A model generated the notes under the pieces. That model did no database searches, had not been told where the DNA came from, and worked only from the letters and a program-made list of their open reading frames with translations. A program made the position numbers and the translations under genes. From assembly GCA_001750625.1 (NCBI GenBank), contig MEIE01000010.1, forward strand, positions 1 through 39,093: a DNA stretch of 39,093 bases, given 5' to 3'. This document shows positions 1-7,758 of the stretch, one piece after another; position 1 is the stretch's first letter, and every line of letters starts with the position of its first letter. This DNA comes from Candidatus Amphirhobacter heronislandensis (GTDB lineage Bacteria; Pseudomonadota; Gammaproteobacteria; Tethybacterales; Tethybacteraceae).

Positions 1-5
1 GCATC

Positions 6-383
6 ATGGCTAGAACAACCGTAGAAGACTGCCTCCGGCAGACCCCCAACCATTTCGAGCTCGTCATCGGCGCCGTCGCCCGCGCCAACGAGCTGCGCCG
101 CGGCGTGCCCGCCGAGCTCCCCGAGGAGAACGACCGTCCCGTCGTCGTCGCCCTGCGGGAGATCGCGGCCGGCCACTACGTCGTCGACCTCGAGAAGATC
201 GTGGTCGAGAGCCTCAAGGAATCCGTCGCCATCACCTCCGGCGAGACCTCGATCGCGCCGCAGGAGGAAGGCGAAGGCGCGGAAGCGGCCCAGGAGGACG
301 CCGGCGAGGCCAAGCCCGCGGCGGACGAGGCGGCGTCCGGCGAAGCGGCGGGCGAAGCTGACGACCGGCAGCCAGACGCTTGA
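6..383 (+). CDS. rpoZ: DNA-directed RNA polymerase omega subunit with acidic Ala/Glu-rich C-terminal tail
   Basis: MARTTVEDCLRQTPNHFELVIGAVARANEL is typical of omega N-termini; located directly upstream of spoT as in many proteobacteria. Confidence 0.93.
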   Translation: MARTTVEDCLRQTPNHFELVIGAVARANELRRGVPAELPEENDRPVVVALREIAAGHYVVDLEKIVVESLKESVAITSGETSIAPQEEGEGAEAAQEDAGEAKPAADEAASGEAAGEADDRQPDA

Positions 384-486
384 CGCCCCCGCGCTAGCGG
401 CGGCGGCCAGCCTGCCCGCGACCGAGCGGGACACGCTGGTCAGCGCCCTGCGGCGCAGCCTCACCCAGGAGCAGATCGGCCGCCTC

Positions 487-2556
487 TTGGAGGTCGCCGA
501 GTTCGCGGCCCAGGCCCACGCCGGCCAGCAGCGCCACAACGGCGCCCCCTACATCACCCATCCGGTCGCGGTGGCCTGCATCGCGGCGGGCTGGCACCTC
601 GACGAGGAGAGCGTGGCGGCGGGGCTGCTGCACGACGTGGTCGAGGACTGCCCGTACAGCGTCGCCGACCTCGAGGAGCGCTTCGGCCCGAAGGTCGCGG
701 CGATCGTCGACGGGGTCAGCAAAATCGAGCGCCTCGAGCAGTTCGAGCCGCCCGGCAGCCGCGAGCGCCGGCAGGCGGAGAGCTTCCGCAAGCTGCTGCT
801 GGCGGTGGCGAAGGACTGGCGGGTGCTGTTGATCAAGCTGGCGGACCGCCTGCACAACATGCGCACCCTGGCGAACGTCCCTCGCCGCAGCAAGCGGGAG
901 CGCATCGCCGACGAGACCCTGGACATCTACGCGCCGCTGGCCGAGCGGCTGGGCTTCCAGCAGGTCAGGGACGAGCTGCAGATGCTGTCCTTCGAGCACC
1001 GCCACCCCTTGCGCTTCGCGGCGCTCAGCAGCGCCTTAGAGCGCTCGGCGGAGCGGCAGCGGGTGGCGCTGCCGAAGATCCGGCGGCAGCTGACGGCGGG
1101 ACTGGAGAAAGCGGGGATCAAGGCGACGCTGCAAAGCCGCAGCAAGAACGTGTACTCGGTGTACCGCAAGATGGTCGACAAGGACCTGAGCTTCCGCGAG
1201 GTGGACGACCTGATCGGCTTCCGCCTGGTCACCGAAAGCCGGCTGGACTGCTACACGGCGCTCGGCGTGGTCCACGAGAAGTTCCGGCCGGTGCCGGAGA
1301 AAGTGAAGGACTACATCGCGCAGCCGAAGGTCAACGGCTACCAGTCGCTGCACACCACGGTGCTGGCGCCGAACGGCAACATCATCGAGCTGCAGATCCG
1401 CACCAAGGAGATGGACCAGCTCGCCGAGGTCGGGGTGGCGGCGCACTGGGAGTACAAGTCCAGCAACGCCGCGGCCCACGGCGGCGAGGCCGCGATCCAG
1501 CACGACACCAACAAGCAGCTCGACAACCTGTTCTCGATGAGCAAGCTCGGCATCGAGCCCGGCGAGTTCCTGCGCAACCTGCGCCTCGACCTGTACCCGG
1601 ACGACATCTTCGCCCTGACCCCCCGGGGCGAGGTGATCCAGCTCAACCGCGGCGCGACGGTCCTCGACCTCGCCTACGCCGTCCACACCGACCTGGGCAC
1701 CAAGGCCGACCACGCCCTGGTGAACGGGACGCGGATGCCGATCTCGACCAAGCTGAACTCCGGCGACATCGTCGAGGTGAGGACCGCCGCGCACGTCGCG
1801 CCCAAGCCGCAGTGGCTGGGCTACGTCGCCACCCCGAAGGCGCGGACCCAGATCCGCCACCAGCTCAAGGAGGCCTGGAACGCCGAGCTGGTGCAGCTGG
1901 GGGCGCGGCTGCTGGCGCAGGCGCTGCAGCGCTGCGGCGGCGACTTCGCCACCTTGGACCCGAACCGCTACCTCAACTACGTGAGGCACAACGCCGGCCT
2001 CGACAGCAAGGAGCAGCTGCAGACCCAGCTGGCGCTGGGGATCTACCAGGCGGACGTGGTGGCGCGGGACCTCATGGGCGCGAAGGCGCGGACCGGCGGC
2101 CGGGCCGAGGGTATCAAGGTCCGCGGCGACCGGCACGCGGGCATGGTGCGGGCCTCGTGCTGCGAGCCGCTGCCGCCGGAGCCGGTGGTGGGCGTGATGA
2201 AGCGGGCCGAGGGGGTGCAGATCCACCGGCGCGGCTGCCCGGCGGTGGCGAAGCGGCTCGAGGCCGGCGACTGCGTCGAGCTGGAGTGGGAGGCGGGCGA
2301 GGACGCGCTGTACCAGGCGGCGCTGCGGCTCGAGTGCACCAACCGCAAGGGCCTGATCGCGAACGTGCTGGGGCAGTTCGGCTCGCAGCAGGTCAACATC
2401 GTCACCCTGAGCCTCGCGAGCGCCGAGCAGGACAACCCGGTGGCGCGGATCGAGCTGGTGGTCGAGGTGGCGGACGGGCCGCAGCTCGAGCGGCTGCTGC
2501 GGACCCTGAACCGGATCGCCGGGGTGACGGCGGCGCGCGAGAAGCTGCCGGTCTAG
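487..2556 (+). CDS. spoT: Bifunctional (p)ppGpp synthetase/hydrolase (RelA/SpoT family)
   Basis: HD motif LLHDVVED, synthetase motifs (DDLIGFRLVTES, ELQIRT), TGS and ACT domains recognisable; the true start is probably upstream of the TTG at 487. Confidence 0.93.
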   Translation: MEVAEFAAQAHAGQQRHNGAPYITHPVAVACIAAGWHLDEESVAAGLLHDVVEDCPYSVADLEERFGPKVAAIVDGVSKIERLEQFEPPGSRERRQAESFRKLLLAVAKDWRVLLIKLADRLHNMRTLANVPRRSKRERIADETLDIYAPLAERLGFQQVRDELQMLSFEHRHPLRFAALSSALERSAERQRVALPKIRRQLTAGLEKAGIKATLQSRSKNVYSVYRKMVDKDLSFREVDDLIGFRLVTESRLDCYTALGVVHEKFRPVPEKVKDYIAQPKVNGYQSLHTTVLAPNGNIIELQIRTKEMDQLAEVGVAAHWEYKSSNAAAHGGEAAIQHDTNKQLDNLFSMSKLGIEPGEFLRNLRLDLYPDDIFALTPRGEVIQLNRGATVLDLAYAVHTDLGTKADHALVNGTRMPISTKLNSGDIVEVRTAAHVAPKPQWLGYVATPKARTQIRHQLKEAWNAELVQLGARLLAQALQRCGGDFATLDPNRYLNYVRHNAGLDSKEQLQTQLALGIYQADVVARDLMGAKARTGGRAEGIKVRGDRHAGMVRASCCEPLPPEPVVGVMKRAEGVQIHRRGCPAVAKRLEAGDCVELEWEAGEDALYQAALRLECTNRKGLIANVLGQFGSQQVNIVTLSLASAEQDNPVARIELVVEVADGPQLERLLRTLNRIAGVTAAREKLPV

Positions 2557-3329
2557 GCGGCCCGGCGGCCGGCGTACAGCACGGCGGCGGCGGCGGCGAG
2601 CAGCGGCAGCGACAGCAGCTGGCCGGCGCTGAGGCCGGCGTACAGGCCCATGTGGGCGTCGGGCTCCCGGAGGAACTCGACCCAGAAGCGGATGACGGCG
2701 TAGCCGGCCAGAAAGGCCGCGGCCACGTGGCCGGGGCGGGCGCCCCGCCAAAAAACCACCGCGAGCAGCAGCGCGAACAGCAGCGGGCCCTCGGCGAGCA
2801 GCTCGTAGAGCTGGCTGGGATGGCGGGCCAGCCCGTCGCCGGCGGCGGGGAAGACCATGCCCCAGGGCAGGCCGGTGGGCCGGCCCCACAGCTCGCCGTT
2901 GATGAAGTTGCCGAAGCGGCCGAGGGCGAGGCCCAGCGGCGCGCCGACCGCGAACAGGTCCGCCAGCCGCAGGACGGGCTCGCCGGCGAAGCGCGCCAGC
3001 AGCCAGCAGGCCAGCGCCATGCCGGCGACGCCGCCGTGGAAGGACATGCCGCCCTCCCAGATCGCGAACAGCCACAGGGGGTCGGCGCGCAGCACGTCCC
3101 AGCCGTAGATCAAGGCGTAGCCGAGGCGGCCGCCGACCAGGCTGCCGAGCAGCGCGGCGGCGAGGATGTTGTCGTGGACCCTGCGGCTGCGGGGGTCGCG
3201 CAGCAGCCGCGGCGCGAAGCGGCTGGTGACCGCCATGAACTGCAGGGCGGCGGCGAACCACAGGACGCCGTACCAGTGGATGGCGAAGCCGAAGAAGCTG
3301 GCGGCGACGGGGTCGAAGGATACGGTCAT
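2553..3329 (-). CDS. lgt: Prolipoprotein diacylglyceryl transferase
   Basis: MTVSFDPVAASFFGFAIHWYGVLWF, GGRLGY, WEGGMSFHGG, GRFGNFINGELWGRPT, RHPSQLYE motifs; start set at the internal ATG (3327-3329) rather than the longer ORF start. Confidence 0.95.
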   Translation of the reverse strand: MTVSFDPVAASFFGFAIHWYGVLWFAAALQFMAVTSRFAPRLLRDPRSRRVHDNILAAALLGSLVGGRLGYALIYGWDVLRADPLWLFAIWEGGMSFHGGVAGMALACWLLARFAGEPVLRLADLFAVGAPLGLALGRFGNFINGELWGRPTGLPWGMVFPAAGDGLARHPSQLYELLAEGPLLFALLLAVVFWRGARPGHVAAAFLAGYAVIRFWVEFLREPDAHMGLYAGLSAGQLLSLPLLAAAAAVLYAGRRAA

Positions 3330-3455
3330 GGGATGCCGGGTGGGCTGCGGGATATTGTAAGAGGCGGTGGCGGGAACGCCCGGATTTATGGAGAAAAAAT
3401 TTGTTCTACAAAATAACCGGCAAGAGATCCAGGCCTTTGGCATGGAACTTTGCAT

Positions 3456-4310
3456 CTATTTCTTTGAGGAAGTCGACTTTATGCTCCTGGGCTTTTCATA
3501 GTTTTCGCTCTCATTTCTCGCCCTGCTTATCGTTATGAAGTCGCTCTCCTTTCTTTCCCTAAAAAAGTCCCGGCCCATCCTGCGCCCGGCCTCATGCAGA
3601 GAAATCCCCTCTTTCTCCTTAAGCCTTACCGCGGCCTCGGACGGCTTTGAAAAATTAAGGTGCATGCAACCGCTAGGCGTCAGACTGGGAAAAATATTCC
3701 ACCCCCTTCGGAACGATTTCTCCCTCATTTCCTTTAGAATTTTTATTTCCGCTTCCGTGAGTCTATTCGGCAGGACTACATCCACATTCAGTATTGCTAT
3801 ACTTGCATGCATGAATGCATCGTCTCTCGCTGCTGCTGGAAATTTTTCATCCCTAATTTTTAACGCTATTTTTTCAAGCTCCTGCGCCCGCTCCTGCAAA
3901 AAGTAGTACTCTCGAATTGTCGAGCGATCATATAAATAATAAAAAGGAGAAGCCTCTGTTATCAACCACCCTTCTCTTACTTTATTTTGGCCTTTCCCCA
4001 TCTCTAACGCCTCTTCGTTCTCCAGAATGCGCCGGGCTGTTTTCTTTGGATTTATCAAAAGGTCCGCTATGAGATCTTGCAGAACATACTCGGCTCTTCG
4101 CAACCGCAGTAAAAGTGCGAAAGGGAGGACGCAAAGAATCAGCCCCGCTCCGGCGGCAACTACTTTAAGAGAGCCCGCGCGCGCCTCTACTTGTTCAAGT
4201 AGCTGCGAGGAGAGCAAGGCAATCTGCTCATCTAGGGCCCATAACAAGAGCGCGCCACCAACCCAAGCCGAGAAAATTGCGGCGGCTATGTAGAGCAAAG
4301 CTCTCATCAC
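3456..4310 (-). CDS. Orphan protein with two N-terminal TM segments and a charged cytosolic domain
   Basis: 284-aa ORF in an AT-rich island; hydrophobic stretches at about aa 1-25 and 48-68; no family recognised. Confidence 0.7.
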   Translation of the reverse strand: MMRALLYIAAAIFSAWVGGALLLWALDEQIALLSSQLLEQVEARAGSLKVVAAGAGLILCVLPFALLLRLRRAEYVLQDLIADLLINPKKTARRILENEEALEMGKGQNKVREGWLITEASPFYYLYDRSTIREYYFLQERAQELEKIALKIRDEKFPAAARDDAFMHASIAILNVDVVLPNRLTEAEIKILKEMREKSFRRGWNIFPSLTPSGCMHLNFSKPSEAAVRLKEKEGISLHEAGRRMGRDFFRERKESDFITISRARNESENYEKPRSIKSTSSKK

Positions 4311-4336
4311 TTTTTTATTTTACTGTTCCAGTGTAC

Positions 4337-4344
4337 TTATTTAG
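4337..4344. repeat. Left copy of 8-bp target-site duplication TTATTTAG
   Basis: Identical to 5023-5030; directly abuts inverted-repeat end CCCGCT. Confidence 0.85.
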
Positions 4345-4399
4345 CCCGCTTATATACTTAGCTTGACAGGCTAATCCACAAAGCCGCCTGGATGATAGC

Positions 4400-4702
4400 C
4401 TATTCAGCGACAGGCTTGGTGAAGTTCAGGTTGCGGTTGGTGCTGATATTTGCCACTTTCGCCCAATCGTAGGCGAGCAGCCAGTCATGCAGCTCGGCCC
4501 TGTCCCTTTTCAATACAATACCAGTAGCGAGCTTGTCAGTGCGTCTTTCCTTCGATCTGGCGGGAACGGGCTTTACAAGTTGCCCGTGCCTAACGCCTTT
4601 GGGAATAAATAGATTGCACAGGTGCTCTTTTTTGAGCTCCGTGCCGCGGTAATCGACGCGGAAGAAGTTCGCGTAGCTGGCGCAAGTCGATCCACACCAC
4701 AT
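4400..4702 (-). CDS. 100-aa orphan protein carried by the mobile element
   Basis: ORF MWCGSTCASYANFFRVDYRG...NFTKPVAE wholly inside the TIRs; no recognised family. Confidence 0.5.
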   Translation of the reverse strand: MWCGSTCASYANFFRVDYRGTELKKEHLCNLFIPKGVRHGQLVKPVPARSKERRTDKLATGIVLKRDRAELHDWLLAYDWAKVANISTNRNLNFTKPVAE

Positions 4703-4781
4703 AACAGCGGCATTATAACCGCGAATGCCAGCTATTCTAGCGGACTTTGCCCTGCAAAGATGCGAGATTCGGCTCTATATA

Positions 4782-4790
4782 TGCTAAAAT
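4782..4790 (+). promoter_or_regulatory. Extended -10 promoter element TGCTAAAAT
   Basis: TGnTAAAAT; predicted start about 7 nt downstream coincides with the 5' edge of the stem at 4797; no good -35. Confidence 0.5.
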
Positions 4791-4796
4791 TCGAGC

Positions 4797-4872
4797 CCGA
4801 GGAGGTGGCCCGAAGGCCTCACGCTAGGACGCGCTTTGGCCAAAGCTGTTACACTTAGACCTGCCTCCTCGG
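4797..4872 (+). ncRNA. Candidate structured small RNA (about 76 nt, three-way-junction-like)
   Basis: Perfect 9-bp closing stem CCGAGGAGG (4797-4805) / CCTCCTCGG (4864-4872) enclosing hairpins GTGGCC-CGAA-GGCC(T)CAC and GCTTTGGCCAAAGC. Confidence 0.4.
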
Positions 4873-5022
4873 AGTCTTCTGCATTTGTGGATTTGTTCCC
4901 GCGGTTAGGGTCGCGCCCGGCAGCGCTGCAGTAATCCTATTCTACAACAAAACACCCTATCTTTTGCTGGTCGCGTGGCAAGCCCCTATATGTAGTGCCT
5001 GTCAAGCTATCTATATAGCGGG

Positions 5023-5030
5023 TTATTTAG
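5023..5030. repeat. Right copy of 8-bp target-site duplication TTATTTAG
   Basis: Identical to 4337-4344; directly abuts AGCGGG. Confidence 0.85.
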
Positions 5031-5042
5031 TTAAACATCGAG

Positions 5043-5281
5043 ATGACACACGCAAACATTTCTCCGTCTTATGACGGCAAGACCTTCCTGTCACCAGCGA
5101 GGTCGAAGGCATGAGCCGGGCGGAAATCAAGCGCCTGATCATCGCCAACGGCGGCACGATCGGCGGCTCGGTGTCGAGCAAGCTGAGCTTTGTCAACAAG
5201 ATCCAAAAGGCGGAGGAGCTGGGCATCATCATGATGCCGGCGGTGGAGTTCATCGAGGCCCTCCAAAGCGTGGAGGCCTGA
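5043..5281 (+). pseudogene. Small stand-alone BRCT-domain protein, frameshifted near 5090
   Basis: Frame 1 from ATG 5043: MTHANISPSYDGKTFL; frame 2 from 5090: VTSEVEGMSRAEIKRLIIANGGTIGGSVSSKLSFVNKIQKAEELGIIMMPAVEFIEALQSVEA*. Joined product reads as one BRCT domain. Confidence 0.7.
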
Positions 5282-5472
5282 GGCCGCGCGGGGGGCGGCG
5301 AAGCTCCGGGGACGGGGCGCAGGCCCGATGCAGGCGCTGGGCCAGCCGGCGGGCGGCCTGATTCGGGCCTGCGGCGCAAACCCGAAACTCATAAAATTCG
5401 CTGGAAAAACAACAAAATAAGCGCGGCAGGCCGGCTTGGGGGCGATTTGGCTTGCAATTGGGGGCGCAAAGG

Positions 5473-5481
5473 TGCTAGAAT
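5473..5481 (+). promoter_or_regulatory. Extended -10 element TGCTAGAAT upstream of the beta-barrel gene
   Basis: TGnTAGAAT about 29 nt upstream of the ATG at 5510, followed by AGGAGG ribosome binding site. Confidence 0.5.
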
Positions 5482-5509
5482 TGTGCTCTAACCTTCTTAG
5501 GAGGATCCT

Positions 5510-6254
5510 ATGAACAAAAAAATCATGATTGCGTCCATCGTCGCCGTGCTGGCTTCGCCGCTGGCCCTTGCGCGCGGTCACACCCAAGATGTCTACGGAG
5601 GCGTCGACATGGGCGCCGCCGCACTCGGCGACCAGGGCGCGTTCTGCGACACCATCGACTCAATCGGCCGTCACCCTCACTGTGACCCCGGATACCGATC
5701 ATTCAAGCTCCCCTTTCACCAATGGGGATTGCGGCGATTCGGAAACCTCGATCCGCGTGTTCGCTGGCTACAAGATCAACGACATGATTTCGGTCGAAGG
5801 CTTCTGGCTTTCCTCGAGCGGCTACGCCACCAGCCACAGCGGACAGATTGATTTTGTCCCTTCTGTCGGTAACACGACTAACGCCTCCATCTCCTTTACC
5901 AGCGAAACCGACTACACCAGCTTTGGAGCCTCGGCCGTAGGAAAATACGAGGTTTACGACAACCTCAGCATCAAAGGAGTGCTTGGCCTGCACAGCTACA
6001 GCATCGAGCCGAGCTTCACTCCGGGGACCCCGAGCAGGACCCTCACAAGTGCAGAGAGTACGGCAATGGCTGATTTCCAGAAAGCCAAGGTTGACGCTCG
6101 GACAGACGACGGCGTGAGCCTGCTGTACGGCATTGGCGCTGAGTACTCGCTCGGCGGCAACTTCAATGTCCGGGCCGGCTACGACGTCCTCAGTTCTGGC
6201 GACGAATCAGTCTCCTACCTGAGCGCGGGCGCGTCCTACACCTACAGCTTCTAG
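5510..6254 (+). pseudogene. Outer-membrane beta-barrel protein, paralog of the 6799-7698 product, one-base frameshift near 5667
   Basis: Signal peptide MNKKIMIASIVAVLASPLALA in frame of 5510; remainder VTLTVTPDTDHSSSPF...SAGASYTYSF in the +1 frame ending at 6254. Confidence 0.75.
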
Positions 6255-6273
6255 GGCAACTCTCTACAAGCAC

Positions 6274-6303
6274 AAAGGGCTGCCTCGCGCAGCCCTTTTT
6301 TTT
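6274..6303 (+). terminator. Rho-independent terminator
   Basis: AAAGGGCTGC-CTCGC-GCAGCCCTTTTTTTT, perfect stem plus T-tract just after the stop at 6254. Confidence 0.9.
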
Positions 6304-6329
6304 GAACTTAGTGTAGAATTTACCCACAT

Positions 6330-6710
6330 ATGAGCGCTGAAATCGCTGACATGGAAGAATTTTTCGCTTCCGCCTCCCCTTCCACAGTGATTGCACGCTG
6401 CCTGGAAAGAAATCCGGCCGGTGACGGCATTTACGAAGTCGTCGAAGGCGGGCAGCTTGAGGTCCACCAAGGAATCTCCCTGGTTGACGAAAGGGACAAG
6501 CACCTCATGTCTTCCCTCGAGGTCGATGTTTCTCGCGACTGCCACGTGTCAAGCATCTGGACCCAGGAAGACGGAAGGGAGGTCTTCGCTATCTGGGACG
6601 TGCACAATAACGTCACGTACAATCCGGAGACCGACGAAGTAACTTACACCTATCCCGCCAAGAACTGGGGGAGTGGCAAGGGGTGGCTTCCTAAAAATCC
6701 ACAAGGATAG
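6330..6710 (+). CDS. Hypothetical 126-aa acidic protein
   Basis: ORF between the two OMP paralogs, preceded by a -10-like TAGAAT; no family recognised. Confidence 0.55.
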   Translation: MSAEIADMEEFFASASPSTVIARCLERNPAGDGIYEVVEGGQLEVHQGISLVDERDKHLMSSLEVDVSRDCHVSSIWTQEDGREVFAIWDVHNNVTYNPETDEVTYTYPAKNWGSGKGWLPKNPQG

Positions 6711-6798
6711 AAGGGCCCTGCGCTACGCTCCCTTTAATCTGAAGTTCTTCTCTGAACAACCTTACTGATTCATATTTTTCTGACCGGGAAAAATAATC

Positions 6799-7698
6799 AT
6801 GAAAAAAATCGCCATCGCCACCACAATCGCCCTGCTGGCCTCCCCGCTGGCCTGGTCCCAGCGCAGCGCCGACACCGCCGTCACGATCGGCATCGATTTC
6901 GGCGAACTCGAGCTCGCCAACTACGGCGAGTACTGCAGGCAGGCGCAGAGCCATCTCGAGGGCGTCACGCTGCAGCGGTTCAGCAGCGGCGGCGCCACGA
7001 CAACGCTAACGCCGATGCGGGCGCAGGGCCCCTGCGCGGACATCCAGTACACCTACCGCCTGCGCGCCGCCTTGCGGATTAACGACTGGCTCACGGCCAA
7101 GGGATCGTACATGACGGCCGAAACCTTCTCCAGCTCGCACAACATGACCGTGGTCTTCGCTGATGACGGCCTCGAGCCCGACGAAACTAGATTCAAAAGG
7201 TTCATGGGCGGGCTCGGCAGCTACGAGACCGAGTTCAGCCTCTTCCAGCTCGTCCTGCAGGGCGAGCGCGAGATGGCGCCGGACCTGTTCGTCGCCGGCC
7301 GGGCGGGAATCCGCAACTACGACATCGAGACCAGCTTCAGCCACGAGTACCACCACGAAATACCCGACAACGAGGCCGACAAGGCCTATCTCGACACCAA
7401 CCGCGAGATCCTGAACGGCCACATGCCTTCCCTCACCGAGCAGCGCACCGGCTCGGGCTCGGTCCTGCTGCTCGGCGGCGCCGTCGAGCGCCAGGCCAAC
7501 CGCAACCTGGCCGGCGTGATCGAGGCCGACCTCGCCTACGATTTCGAGACCGAGGAGACCGCGGTGGAGTACGCCTTCTTCGCCGACTGGACCGTCATCG
7601 AGAACGCCAGCCTGCGGCTCGGCTACGAGGCCTTCGCGGCGGGCCCCGAGGAGATGTCCCAGCTGTTCCTGGGCGCGGGCTACAGCCTGGAATTCTAG
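6799..7698 (+). CDS. Outer-membrane beta-barrel family protein
   Basis: Signal peptide MKKIAIATTIALLASPLAWSQ, amphipathic strands, C-terminal ...LFLGAGYSLEF beta-signal; paralog of the 5510-6254 gene. Confidence 0.75.
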   Translation: MKKIAIATTIALLASPLAWSQRSADTAVTIGIDFGELELANYGEYCRQAQSHLEGVTLQRFSSGGATTTLTPMRAQGPCADIQYTYRLRAALRINDWLTAKGSYMTAETFSSSHNMTVVFADDGLEPDETRFKRFMGGLGSYETEFSLFQLVLQGEREMAPDLFVAGRAGIRNYDIETSFSHEYHHEIPDNEADKAYLDTNREILNGHMPSLTEQRTGSGSVLLLGGAVERQANRNLAGVIEADLAYDFETEETAVEYAFFADWTVIENASLRLGYEAFAAGPEEMSQLFLGAGYSLEF

Positions 7699-7758
7699 GG
7701 GCCGGGATGGGCTAAAATCCCGCCTTATGCTCCACAGGCAGGATTGACTGGCAATTAG

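Larger units (their letters stand above)
4345..5022. mobile_element. Compact transposase-less mobile element (MITE / mobile-insertion-cassette-like), 678 bp
   Basis: Left end CCCGCTTATATACTTAGCTTGACAGGC (4345-4371) and reverse complement of right end CCCGCTATATAGATAGCTTGACAGGC (4997-5022) form an imperfect TIR; flanked by perfect 8-bp direct repeats. Confidence 0.85.

Noticed and set aside
1036-3261. 741-aa minus-strand and 534-aa plus-strand (1812-3416) ORFs over spoT/lgt
   Set aside because: Out-of-frame shadows of spoT and lgt; no coherent domains.
4622-4858. 78-aa plus-strand ORF inside the mobile element
   Set aside because: Overlaps the 100-aa ORF antisense, the promoter and the structured RNA; no coding signal favouring it.
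4797-4996. 6S RNA (ssrS), tRNA or SRP RNA for the structured region
   Set aside because: The 3' CTCGGAG resembles the 6S 3' end, but the closing stem spans only about 76 nt with no 6S-like central bubble; no T-loop (GTTCRA) and no SRP tetraloop consensus (GGAAG...GCAGC).
5080-5100. Programmed -1 frameshifting in the BRCT gene
   Set aside because: ACC TTC CTG TCA does not fit X XXY YYZ slippery heptamers and no downstream stimulatory structure was evident; mutation or sequencing error is simpler.
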